Assembly (NCBI GenBank): GCA_003719395.1
Contig: RHMC01000013.1
Location: 1 to 64,000 of the forward strand
DNA from: Streptomyces altiplanensis
GTDB lineage: Bacteria > Actinomycetota > Actinomycetes > Streptomycetales > Streptomycetaceae
Length of the DNA stretch: 64,000 nt
Direction of reading: 5' to 3'
The notes below the pieces were generated by a model. It made no database searches. It saw nothing but the letters and a program-made list of their open reading frames with translations, and had not been told where the DNA came from. The position numbers were made by a program, and so were the translations under genes. This document shows, piece after piece, positions 55,361-64,000 of this stretch (positions within the stretch are counted from its first letter, which is position 1; every line of letters begins with the position of its first letter).

Positions 55361-55827
55361 GTGGACAACAGGCAAGCAATTGGATCGTGGCTCTCCGGGC
55401 CGGGCGAAGCCGCCAAGCAGATGGGTGCCGACACCGGGTACCGCGGCGAGCGGCTCGGACTGCCGGAGCACGGGCCGGCGCCGTCGCCCCGCTCGGCCGG
55501 CGCTTCGGCGCCCTCTTCGTCGACTGGGCGCTCTGCATGCTGATCGCATACGGGTTGCTCACCGGCGGTGACGCGCAGGCGTCGGGCAACTGGGCGCTGG
55601 GCGTGCTGCTCGTACTGAGCGTGCTCACCGTCGGCACGATCGGCTCCACCCCCGGCAAGCGCCTCTTCGGCCTGCGCGTCGTCGCCGAGAACGGGGACCG
55701 CCTCGGCTTCGGCCGGACGTTCGTCCGCAGCGTTCTCCTGTGCCTCGCGATCCCGGCCCTGGTCTGGGACCGCGACGGCCGGGGCCTGCACGACCGCCTC
55801 GCGCGCGCCGTCCAGGTCCGGCTCTGA
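55361..55827 (+). CDS. RDD-family membrane protein (frameshifted)
   Basis: About 155 residues. GTG 55361 begins a short soluble N-terminus; one base is lost near 55478. The RDD domain follows: [20 protein letters not shown] (Arg-Asp signature region), [20 protein letters not shown] and [20 protein letters not shown]. Two to three helices. RDD proteins are small membrane proteins of mostly unknown role, here conserved next to glnA. It converges on DUF4191 gene at a terminator. Confidence 0.85.
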
Positions 55828-55858
55828 TGTGCCCGTAGGCGGGCAGGGGCGGACGAAG

Positions 55859-55898
55859 GAAGGGCGCCCGGAACCTCATCGGTTCCGGGCCGCCCTTC
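55859..55898. terminator. Bidirectional terminator
   Basis: A ~17-bp stem with one bulge (55859-55875 with 55881-55898) and a 5-nt loop, between the RDD gene and the converging DUF4191 gene. Confidence 0.85.
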
Positions 55899-55954
55899 GG
55901 CGTATGTCCGTAAGTCCGTATGTCCCGGTGTCGTACGGGAGGAACGGAAGGCTC

Positions 55955-56659
55955 TCAGCGCATCTTTCCGCCGCGCGGCATGCGCATCCCCTTGGGCATG
56001 GGCCCCTTCGGCAGGGGCATGTTCGACATCAGGTCGCCCATCGCGCGCAGCCGGTCGTTGGCCGTCGTCACCTGCGGCCCCGTGAGGACGCGCGGCAGCT
56101 TGAGCATCGTGGTGCGCAGCTTCTTCAGCGGCACCTGACCCTCGTCGTTGCCGATGATGATGTCGTGGACCGGTACGTCCACCACGATGCGCGCCATCTT
56201 CTTCTTCTCGGCGGCCAGCAGGCTCTTGAGCCGGTTGGGGTTGCCCTCGGCCACCAGGACGATGCCGGCCTTGCCGACCGCCCGGTGCACGACGTCCTGG
56301 CTGCGGTTCATCGCCACCGCCGGAGTCGTCGACCAGCCCCGGCCGACGTTCTGCAGCACGGAGGCCGCAGCGCCCGGCTGCCCCTCCATCTGTCCGAACG
56401 CCGCTCGCTCGGCACGGCGTCCGAAGACGATCGCCATCGCGAGGAAAGCCAGCAGGAAGCCAAGAATGCCCAGGTAGACCGGGTGATCGATCAAGAAGCC
56501 GATCGCGAGGAAGACACCGAAGGTGACGATGCCCACAGCCGCGACGACAAGACCCACCTTCGAGTCGGCCCGCCGGGTCATCTTGTAGGTCAGGGCAATC
56601 TGCTTGAGTCGCCCGGGGTTCGCAGTGTCCGCGTTGTCTGCGCGTTCCTTCCTCGCCAT
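55955..56659 (-). CDS. DUF4191 membrane protein
   Basis: 234 residues, intact. Two transmembrane helices ([20 protein letters not shown] and [20 protein letters not shown]) precede a cytoplasmic domain ([40 protein letters not shown]) and a Gly/Met/Lys/Arg tail. DUF4191 proteins are conserved beside lipA/lipB in actinobacteria, without assigned function. ATG 56659. Confidence 0.9.
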   Translation of the reverse strand: MARKERADNADTANPGRLKQIALTYKMTRRADSKVGLVVAAVGIVTFGVFLAIGFLIDHPVYLGILGFLLAFLAMAIVFGRRAERAAFGQMEGQPGAAASVLQNVGRGWSTTPAVAMNRSQDVVHRAVGKAGIVLVAEGNPNRLKSLLAAEKKKMARIVVDVPVHDIIIGNDEGQVPLKKLRTTMLKLPRVLTGPQVTTANDRLRAMGDLMSNMPLPKGPMPKGMRMPRGGKMR

Positions 56660-56668
56660 GCCTGAAGT

Positions 56669-56905
56669 TTACGTTGCCCGGGAAGTACGGGCCGCCCCGG
56701 CCTCCAGTACGTGCTCGGCCTCGATCCGGTCCTTGGCCCTGCGCCGGTCCTCGAGCACCGACGTCCAGGCGTTGCGGCGGGCGGTGCGCTGTCCGCCGCC
56801 CATCAGGAGCGACTCGACGGCGCGCAGGGCGGTGGTGACGGACGGGATGGCGGTGGCGCGGGTGACTGGCGTCGTCGCTGCGTGGACGGGCGTCGCGGCC
56901 GGCAT
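56669..56905 (-). CDS. Small basic protein of unknown function
   Basis: 78 residues from ATG 56905, preceded by AGGGGGA. A helical, Arg-rich core ([20 protein letters not shown], then [20 protein letters not shown]) is the sort of sequence conserved beside DUF4191/lipA in streptomycetes as I recall. No signal, membrane segment or known motif. It ends 9 bp before the DUF4191 start on the same strand. Confidence 0.65.
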   Translation of the reverse strand: MPAATPVHAATTPVTRATAIPSVTTALRAVESLLMGGGQRTARRNAWTSVLEDRRRAKDRIEAEHVLEAGAARTSRAT

Positions 56906-57104
56906 GGTGGGGATCCCCCTCGGGAGCGGTGACTCGGGAACGGGCGGGATGTGCGGGTGCGCGTGCGGACGCAGGCGCGGGTGCTGGAGTGCAGCTGTGT
57001 GTAAGCCCAGGGTCACTGATTGGTGTTACCAGCGCATGGCCGGGCGGTCAAACACCCATGAATCCTTGACGCGTACGTCCGGGACACGGACCGGGACACG
57101 GATA

Positions 57105-57145
57105 CGGCCCGCACCTCCCCCGACCTGCGGGGACTGTACGGGCCG
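57105..57145 (-). terminator. Possible terminator of lipA
   Basis: Outer CGGCCCG/CGGGCCG (57105-57111 with 57139-57145) enclosing a short CCCC/GGGG inner stem, 45 bases past the lipA stop. Confidence 0.45.
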
Positions 57146-57189
57146 CGTCGCCCTGGCCACTACTGGCCGGTAATCGCTTGTGCCTGGAT

Positions 57190-58155
57190 TCACACAGTGG
57201 GGGTGGCGGTCAGTGCGCCACGCCGCTCCATCGCCTGGCCGAAGAGCCGGCCCGCGCGGTACGAGGAACGGACCAGCGGCCCGGACATCACACCGGAGTA
57301 GCCGATCTCCTCGGCCTCCTCCTTCAGCTCCACGAACTCGTGCGGCTTCACCCAGCGCTCGACCGGGTGGTGGCGCGGCGAGGGGCGCAGGTACTGCGTG
57401 ATCGTGATGAGCTCACAGCCCGCGTCGTACAGGTCCTGGAGTGCCTGGCTGACCTCTTCGCGCTCCTCGCCCATGCCGAGGATGAGGTTCGACTTGGTGA
57501 CCAGGCCCGCCTCACGGGCGCGCGTGATCACTTCGAGGGAGCGCTCGTAGCGGAAGCCGGGGCGGATGCGCTTGAAGATGCGCGGCACCGTCTCGACGTT
57601 GTGCGCGAGCACCTCGGGGCGGGACGAGAAGACCTCGGCCAGCTGCTCGGGGACCGCGTTGAAGTCGGGGATGAGGAGCTCGACCTTGGTGCGGCCCTCC
57701 GCGCGCTCCGACGTCATCGCGTGGATCTGGCGCACGGTCTCCGCGTACAGCCAGGCGCCGCCGTCCTCCAGGTCGTCGCGTGCGACGCCGGTGATGGTGG
57801 CGTAGTTCAGGTCCATCGTGACGACGGACTCGCCCACGCGGCGCGGCTCGTCCAGGTCGAGCGCGGCGGGCTTGCCCGTGTCGATCTGGCAGAAGTCACA
57901 GCGCCGGGTGCACTGATCACCGCCGATGAGGAAGGTGGCCTCGCGGTCCTCCCAGCATTCGTAGATGTTCGGACAGCCGGCCTCCTGGCACACCGTGTGC
58001 AGTCCTTCGCCCTTCACCAGGGCCTGCATCTTGGTGTACTCGGGGCCCATCTTCGCCCGGGTCTTGATCCACTCGGGCTTGCGCTCGATGGGGGTCTGGC
58101 TGTTCCGGACCTCCAGGCGCAGCATCTTGCGTCCGTCGGGTGCGACTGCGGACAC
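57190..58155 (-). CDS. lipA: Lipoyl synthase
   Basis: 321 residues, intact radical-SAM enzyme. The auxiliary-cluster cysteines are C56, C61 and C67 ([14 protein letters not shown]), and the SAM-cluster CxxxCxxC is C82, C86 and C89 (CTRRCDFC). [12 protein letters not shown] and [15 protein letters not shown] are family signatures; the C-terminal Ser region [15 protein letters not shown] is present. It inserts sulfur into octanoyl groups to make lipoate, after LipB. The start is GTG 58155 with GGGAG. lipB is 113 bp upstream on the same strand. Confidence 0.97.
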   Translation of the reverse strand: MSAVAPDGRKMLRLEVRNSQTPIERKPEWIKTRAKMGPEYTKMQALVKGEGLHTVCQEAGCPNIYECWEDREATFLIGGDQCTRRCDFCQIDTGKPAALDLDEPRRVGESVVTMDLNYATITGVARDDLEDGGAWLYAETVRQIHAMTSERAEGRTKVELLIPDFNAVPEQLAEVFSSRPEVLAHNVETVPRIFKRIRPGFRYERSLEVITRAREAGLVTKSNLILGMGEEREEVSQALQDLYDAGCELITITQYLRPSPRHHPVERWVKPHEFVELKEEAEEIGYSGVMSGPLVRSSYRAGRLFGQAMERRGALTATPTV

Positions 58156-58268
58156 GTCCGGCTCCCTACGACTTCGATTCTTCGGCGCCCATCAGGGTAC
58201 GCCCGATATTTGTATGGGGATTACGTCCCGCCAACCCGTGGCCAGGGGCGCGCATTCCCGGGGGCTTC

Positions 58269-59065
58269 CTAGGCGGAGGCCTTCTCGATGATCCGGGGAG
58301 CCGGATCCGCGTTCTCCAGTACGTCCCGCAGGTGCTTCTCGACGACCGGCAGGACCTCGTCGACGGTGACCTCCCGGCCGAGCTCGCCCGCGAGCGAGCG
58401 ACGCCCGCGTCGCGGATGCCGCAGGGCACGATCCGGTCGAACCAGGTGTTGTCCGGGTTCACGTTCAGCGCGAAACCGTGCATCGTGACGCCCTTGGCGA
58501 CGCGGATGCCGATGGCGGCGAGCTTGCGGTCCTCGCGGCGCTGGCCGGCGTTGGACGGGGCGTACTCGGGGCCGTTCAGCCGCGGGTCGAACTCCTCGTC
58601 CTGGAGCCGCGGGTCGAAGTCCAGGGAGAGCCCGCCGAGGGCCTGGCGCTGCTCCACCGGGTCGCCGAGCACCCACACGCCGCTGCGGCCCTCGACCCGG
58701 GACGTCTCGACGCCGAACTCCGCGCACGCACGGATCAGGGCGTCCTCCAGGCGGCGCACGTGCGCCACCACGTCGACCGGACGCGGCAGCTTCATGATCG
58801 GGTAGCCGACGAGCTGGCCGGGGCCGTGCCAGGTGATCTTGCCGCCGCGGTCCACGTCCACCACGGGCGTGCCGTCCAGTGGCCGCTCGCTGTCCGCCGT
58901 ACGCCGTCCCGCCGTGTAGACGGGGGGGTGCTCGAGAAGCAGGCACGTGTCCGGGATCTCGTCCGCGAACCGTGCGGCGTGCACCTCGCGCTGCTTCTGC
59001 CAGGCCTTCTGGTACTCGACGGCTTCCTCGCCGAACCCCAGTCGGACAAATCGCAGCTCACTCAC
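58269..59065 (-). CDS. lipB: Octanoyltransferase LipB (frameshifted near C-terminus)
   Basis: 265 residues after repair of a one-base loss near 58398, equal to the length I recall for S. coelicolor. Motifs: [26 protein letters not shown], the active-site region with Lys ([20 protein letters not shown]) and Cys ([14 protein letters not shown] in the repaired frame). It moves octanoyl from acyl carrier protein to lipoyl domains of 2-oxoacid dehydrogenases and the glycine cleavage system; LipA then adds sulfur. ATG 59065. Because lipB is needed for growth without lipoate, the break is most likely a sequence error. Confidence 0.94.
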
Positions 59066-59305
59066 GGCAACGCCTCCTTAGAACCTTCACCGTGCACGTA
59101 TCGCGCCCCAGCCACTGTACGGCGGCGACGGTTCCGGCCACCGGGCAGGTCGTTTTCGTCAGCGTTCGTCAGCGTTCCCACAAATCCTCACACGATCGGA
59201 TGAATGTGGGTGGAAGGTGCCGGAGCGGTCTGCGGGTGCAGCTAAATTCGCGCCGTTCCATGAGGGCTGCTCCCGGAGCCCAGAAGGCAGGAGACCGCAC
59301 AGCTG

Positions 59306-60774
59306 ATGACGGAACGACCTCCGCAGCGCACCCCCAACCGCCAGCTCGCCGCGCTCATCGCGGAAGCGGGATTCTCCAACGCGGGCCTTGCCCGACGGGT
59401 GGACCAGCTCGGTCTGGAACACGGCCTGGATCTCCGGTACGACAAGACCTCGGTGACCCGCTGGCTCCGCGGCCAGCAGCCGCGCGGTACCACCCCCGCG
59501 CTGATCGCCGAGGTCTTCGCCCGGCGCCTCGGACGGCGGCTGACCGCCCAGGACCTCGGGCTGGACGCCTGTGCGCCCGTCTACGCGGGGCTGGAGTTCG
59601 CGGCCACCCCCGAGGAGGCCGTCGACATCGTCAGCGGGCTGTGGCGCAAGGACTCCGGCAGCCACGCCGAGCTGCGCAAGATCGCGTTCACCCCGGCCGG
59701 ACTCGTCGTCCCGAGCCGGGACTGGCTGATCGGGCGGGCGGACGACCGGGTCGCGCGCTCGATCAGCCGGTGAACGGCGCGACCGGCGCGACCGGAGTGA
59801 ACGGGGCGCGGGTTCCCGCCCCGGGCCGCTCCGCGATGCCCCGCCAGCGGCAGACGGACCGCAGCCCCGGGCAGCGCGTCTCCACGGGGGACATCGCGGC
59901 GCTGCGCTCGGTCGGCGAGCTGTTCCGGACGCTGGACGACGCCTACGGCGGCGGGCACGCCCGGCAGGCCCTCGTGCGCTATCTGGAGCACGAGGCGGAG
60001 CCGATGCTGCGCGGTACGTACGGGGAGGCGACGGGACGGAGGCTGTTCGCGGCCGCCGCCGACCTGACCCGGCTGGCCGGCTGGACGTCGTACGACATCG
60101 CGGCGCACGGCCTCGCCCAGCGGTACTTCGTCCAGGCGCTGCGCCTCTCGCAGGCGGCGGGCGACCGGCCGTACGGCTCGTACGTGCTGGCCACCATGAG
60201 CCGGCAGGCCGTCCATCTGGGGCACGGGCGGGAGGCGGTGCAACTGGCTCGGGTGGCGCAGCAGGGTGTGGGCAGCACGGCGCCGGCCGTCGTGCAGGCG
60301 CTGCTGCACTCGGTGGAGGCGCGCGGGCACGGGGTGCTGGGGGAGGTCCGGGCGTGCACGGCCTCGCTCGTACGGGCGGAGCGGGCGATGGAAGCGGCGC
60401 GGCCGGGGGACGAGCTGCCGCACTGGGCGCGTTTCTTCGACGAGGCGCAACTGGCGGACGAGTTCGCGCACTGTCACCGGGACCTCCAGCAGCACCGGGC
60501 GTCGGCGCAGCACGCGGAGCGGTCGTTGCAGTTGCGGGCGCCCGGCTATGCGCGCAGCCGGCTGTTCTGCCGGGTGGTACTGGCGTCGGCGCGGCTCGGG
60601 CTCGGGGAGCTGGACCAGGCGTGCGCGCTGGCGGCGGAGTCGGCGCAGCAGGCCACGGAGATGCGGTCGGCCCGGGCGCTGGAGTACGTCCGGGACTTCG
60701 AGAAGCGGCTTGAGCCGTACCGGGACGCGGCGGCGGTCCGCAACTACCGGGACCGGGTCGCGGCACTGGGGTGA
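59306..60774 (+). CDS. NsdA-like HTH/TPR regulatory protein (frameshifted)
   Basis: About 490 residues. The N-terminal HTH-like region is RQLAALIAEAGFSNAGLARR then YDKTSVTRWLRGQQPRGTTP, as in NsdA-type streptomycete regulators. After one base change near 59770 and a linker, a TPR-like C-terminus follows (LTRLAGWTSYDIAAHGLAQR, YFVQALRLSQAAGDRPYGSY, LATMSRQAVHLGHGREAVQL). NsdA is a known negative regulator of sporulation and antibiotic production; this is a paralogue, not necessarily NsdA itself. GGAG precedes ATG 59306. It diverges from lipB. Confidence 0.82.
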
Positions 60775-61078
60775 GGAGCGCCGCTCCTCGGGCGCCGGCG
60801 GGAGCCCCGGGGAACAAGTCCCGCAGGGCGCGCTCCGGTTGGTGCGGACTCCTCTCGCCTGAGCCTTTGCCGGCTCGTTCAGCGGTGGTGGCCCGCGACA
60901 TGGGCCCGCACCTGAGCGGCACTCAGTGCCTCGTCCCGGATGAACAGTTCGTCCAGCGCGGCGGGAACGGGGGGAGCGGGGAGGACCGTGGTGCGGTGGC
61001 AAGAGGGCCTGCGGGGGCCGGAGCTGACCGTTCCCCGCAGGTCCTGATGACCCTGCTGCGACCCGGATGTACGGGGGC
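60775..61078. other. Intergenic region with a small hairpin
   Basis: GAGGAGC/GCTCCTC (60773-60779 with 60783-60789, 3-nt loop) overlaps the NsdA-like stop and may terminate it. The rest shows no gene on either strand that I can support. Confidence 0.4.
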
Positions 61079-62385
61079 TCAGGCGGCCTCGCGCAGATCC
61101 CCGGCCGCGTAACCGGGCTGGATGCCGAAGTCGCGGAGGATCTCCTGCGCGGCCCGGCGGCCCGAGTGGAGCGCGCCCTGCACCGTGCTCGTTTCGCGGT
61201 GGTCGCCGCAGACGTACAGACCCGAGAGGAGCCGTACGGGGCGGCGCAGGTCGTGCGGCGCCGGCATGGCCGGGACCGCCTCCTTGTCGTGGTGGACCGC
61301 GAGGAGTTCCCAGTCGTCCGTGGGGGCGCCGTAGAGCCTGGCCAGATGGGCGCGTACCACGCGGTCGGCGTCCGGCGGAGGAGTGCCCAGGACCGTCGAG
61401 GAGATCAGCGAGCGGCCGCGCGGCCGCGCGACGGATCGACCTCGCTGAGCACGGCGGTGTGCGAGACGGGGCCGCTGCGGTCGGCGTCCAACAGCAGGGA
61501 CGGGTCCGCCAGCGGGGTCGTGGGCGCGGCGTGGTGGAGGACGGTCACCGGGTGGAAGGGCGGCACCCGCAGACCGGGCAGCAGGCCGGCGGCGGAGCGG
61601 GGCGCCGGTGGCCAGCAGCAGGGAGCGGCAGCCGAACGTGCCGTGCTCCTCGGTGGTGACGGAGGTGGTGGAGGCCGCGGTCACCCGTACGCCCGTACGC
61701 ACGGTTCCCGGCGGCAGCGTGGCGGCCAGCAGCTCGGGCAGCGCGGATGCCCCGCCCTCCGGTACGCACAGCCTGCCGCGTGCGAAGCCGCGCAGCGCGA
61801 GGTCGGCGCACCGGCTGGAGGTGGTGAGGTCCGGGTCGCTGAGCAGCGCCGACAACAACGGGCGCAGGAAACCGTCGACCGTACGGGGCGACAGCCCGCG
61901 CCCGGACAGGGCCTCGGCGGCGGTCCGCTCGGGGCGGGCCGCCAGGCGGCGTACCGGGGTGGCCGCGAACCGCCCGAGCGCGCCGCCGAGGCGGGCCTGG
62001 TCGAGTGCACCGCCGAACGGGGGCCGCGGGGCGCTTGCCAGGGCGCGCACGCGGCGCTGAGAGCGCCCCGCGCGCTCCCCGCCTCTCCGGCGCGGTAGTG
62101 GCGGCCTTCGCTGTGCACGAGGACACCGGGGGAGAAGGTGCGCAGCGCGAGCCCTTCGAGTCCCGGTGTGCGGAGCAGTTCCGGGTACGCGGTGCTGAGG
62201 ACCTGGCCGATGCGGTCGAGCCGGAATCCGTCGACCTCCTCGGTGGCCATCCGCCCGCCGACCTGAGGTGCTGCCTCCAGGACGCCGACCGTTACACCGG
62301 CGCCGGTCAGCTGATGGGCGGCGGAGAGCCCGGCGACCCCGGCCCCCACAATGACGACGTCCGCGTGGTGTGCGGTGGTGAGCAC
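61079..62385 (-). CDS. FAD-dependent oxidoreductase (protoporphyrinogen-oxidase/amine-oxidase type, frameshifted)
   Basis: About 436 residues. GTG 62385 with GGAGGGG; FAD dinucleotide fold ADVVIVGAGVAGLSAAHQLT at the N-terminus, then GVLEAAPQVGGRMATEEVDG and a C-terminal LYVCGDHRETSTVQGALHSG, the FAD-closing motif of flavin amine oxidases. Frame changes near 62055, 61600 and 61425. The substrate is unknown; carotenoid- or amine-type are possible from the family. Confidence 0.82.
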
Positions 62386-62580
62386 GTGCCCCTCCCCGAG
62401 GTCGGCGTGACTGTGGGGGGACTCATGCCCTCGACAGGTTCACGGAATGCCCGAGTTCGAGTTGCAGCGTAGAAGCGGACGCGGGAGGGCACAGTCGCGC
62501 ACCGACCGGGGCACTGGAGCACAACCGGAGCACAATGGTCGTTCAGCGATCGCATATCGGACAGGAACGATCAGAATCGG

Positions 62581-63486
62581 TCAGTGCGGCACGGGCCGGT
62601 GCAGCGCCGCCCGCACCGCGTCGTCGATCTCCGGGAACGCGAACGAGAAGCCCGACTCCTCCAGCCGCCGCGGCAGGGCCCGCTGGCTTCCCAGCACGTC
62701 CACGGAGAGCTCCCCCAGCACGAGCCGCAGCGCCGGCGCCGGCACGGCGAACGGCGTCGGCCGTTTCAGCACCCGCCCCATCGCCTCCGTGACCTCCCGG
62801 TTGGTGACCGGCCGCGGCGCCGTGAGGTTCACGGGACCCGAGAGCGACTCGGTGTCGATCAGATGACGCAGCGCCGCGATCTGGTCGTGCATCGCGATGA
62901 AGCTCCAGTACTGGCGCCCCGACCCCAGCCGCCCGCCGAGCCCCGCCCTGAACAGGGGGAAGAGCCTTCCCCAGGCGCCGCCCTCGCGTGCGACCACGAG
63001 TCCGGTGCGGGCGAAGACCGTCCGTACACCCGCCTCCTGCGCCGGAGCGGCGGCCTCCTCCCACTCCACACACACGGACGGCAGGAAACCGTCACCGGGC
63101 GGCGCGTCCTCGTCGACCGCGCGGTCCCCGGTGTCCCCGTAGAAGCCGATCGCGGAACCGCTCACCAGAACCTTCGGCGGTACGTCCAGGGAGGCGACGG
63201 CCTCGGCGATCGCGGCCGTACCGAGGACCCTGCTGTCGCGGATCTCCTTCTTGTACGCCGCACTCCAGCGGTGGTCGCCGATGCCCGCCCCGGCGAGATG
63301 GACGACCGCCTCGCACCCGGCGAGCCCGTCGGCGTCGACGTACTGCCGCTCCGGGTCCCACGTCACCTCCTCCGCGCTCCGCGCGGCGCGCCGCACCAGG
63401 CGGGCGACCTCGTGTCCGTCCGCGCGCAGTGAGCGCACGAGCGCCGTACCGATGAGACCGGACGAGCCGGTGACCGCAATCCGCAT
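62581..63486 (-). CDS. TIGR01777-family NAD(P)-binding epimerase/SDR
   Basis: 301 residues, intact. MRIAVTGSSGLIGTALVRSL is the Rossmann start; VVHLAGAGIGDHRWSAAYKK and LVSGSAIGFYGDTGD are TIGR01777 marks. The C-terminal DUF1731-type segment is LVLGELSVDVLGSQRALPRR with LEESGFSFAFPEID. The substrate is unknown; relatives include SulA/YfcH-like proteins. ATG 63486; an ATG three codons earlier is also possible. Upstream it diverges from the GNAT gene. Confidence 0.92.
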   Translation of the reverse strand: MRIAVTGSSGLIGTALVRSLRADGHEVARLVRRAARSAEEVTWDPERQYVDADGLAGCEAVVHLAGAGIGDHRWSAAYKKEIRDSRVLGTAAIAEAVASLDVPPKVLVSGSAIGFYGDTGDRAVDEDAPPGDGFLPSVCVEWEEAAAPAQEAGVRTVFARTGLVVAREGGAWGRLFPLFRAGLGGRLGSGRQYWSFIAMHDQIAALRHLIDTESLSGPVNLTAPRPVTNREVTEAMGRVLKRPTPFAVPAPALRLVLGELSVDVLGSQRALPRRLEESGFSFAFPEIDDAVRAALHRPVPH

Positions 63487-63541
63487 GCCGCCCATCCTGC
63501 CCCCGTCGCCGGCCGAGGGTCCGCATGGCACAGTGACAGCC

Positions 63542-64000
63542 ATGCCAGAGCCCCGCATCGCGCACTTCCGCCCCGTCATACGTCCCGCCACGCGGGCCGA
63601 CGACAAGGAACTGGCCGCGCTCGACCGGGAGACCTGGTCGCCGGTGCACTCCGTGCAGCCCAGGCCGCAGCCGCCGTACGGTCCGTTCTTCGACGGGAGC
63701 GACCGGCCCGAGGACATCCTGGTGGCCGAGGCGGACGATGTGATCGTCGGATACATCCGGACGGTCCCGCCCACCCCGCATCGCCTCCAACGCGCACGTC
63801 CGGCAGATCCAGGGCCTGGCCGTGGCGGAGCGGGCGCGGGGCCGCGGGACCGAGCGCGCTGCTGCGCGCGTCCCTCGGACGCGGCGCGCGCCAGGGCGCC
63901 GTGCGGATGACGCTGCGGGTGCTCGGCCACAACGCGCCCGCGCGTGCGCTGTACGAGGCCGAGGGATTCGCCGTCGAGGGCGTGCTGCCGGGCGAGTTCC
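63542..64000 (+). CDS. GNAT-family N-acetyltransferase (cut by window end, frameshifted)
   Basis: At least ~154 residues before the window ends. The N-terminus is RIAHFRPVIRPATRADDKEL, then WSPVHSVQPRPQPPYGPFFD. Motif A after repair of a base near 63780 is HVRQIQGLAVAERARGRG, and motif B is LRVLGHNAPARALYEAEGF. A second base is out near 63845. Substrate unknown. Confidence 0.8.

Overview
The window is very GC-rich and uses Streptomyces-like codons, GTG/TTG starts and actinobacterial gene families. These include three glutamine synthetases plus glnE, a MalR/MalEFG system without its own ATPase, CBM-bearing secreted amylases, RDD, DUF4191, and lipA/lipB. From memory, the gene order recalls the Streptomyces coelicolor glnA2 - glnE - mal - glnII - glnA - lipAB neighbourhood, so this is almost certainly a Streptomyces (or close relative) chromosome core region. 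I ran no database search.

Layout. 1-1.6 kb: the start of a DEAD-box RNA helicase, a cold-shock protein and a MerR-type regulator. 1.8-13.9 kb: glnA2, a methyltransferase, a PPOX flavoprotein, a secreted PIG-L deacetylase, glnE, a Spo0M-like protein, the tail of a lost permease, an amidohydrolase and a PAP2 membrane phosphatase. 14-30.4 kb: a starch/maltodextrin island. Two aglA-malR pairs sit in mirror image on either side of malEFG, followed by a secreted alpha-amylase and a very large secreted amylase/pullulanase. Extracellular depolymerisation, ABC uptake (energised by an ATPase encoded elsewhere), intracellular alpha-glucosidases and LacI-type control are therefore together, and CTTGC(A/G)-type inverted repeats mark the promoters. 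30.4-45 kb: accessory genes, including GNAT, a tautomerase-like protein, DUF4230, TetR, a membrane protein with a sigma-like N-terminus, a tyrosine phosphatase, a GH89 alpha-N-acetylglucosaminidase, a DUF1996 protein, a glyoxalase/AhpD/MarR redox group and a two-component system. 45-55 kb: a PepSY membrane protein, a winged-helix regulator with a short Cys-Cys leader ORF upstream, glnII, an oxidoreductase, a MocR regulator facing an AhpD-like protein, an ArsC-like protein and glnA. 55-64 kb: RDD protein, DUF4191, lipA, lipB, an NsdA-like TPR regulator, a FAD oxidoreductase, a TIGR01777 epimerase and a partial GNAT.

Nitrogen control is legible. The glnII and glnA upstream regions both carry a four-half-site GlnR-type operator with exact 6-nt spacing. 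GlnA has the adenylylation tyrosine (Tyr397), and the adenylyltransferase gene glnE is in the same window.

A caution for every reader: about 27 genes, including lipB and glnE, are interrupted by single-base insertions or deletions in short G/C runs (roughly 60 in total by my reading). Homology continues cleanly in the next frame each time, so I treat these as sequence errors in the assembly, not gene decay. Such genes are given as one CDS from inferred start to inferred stop, with the breakpoints noted. Gaps over about 300 bases are described individually.
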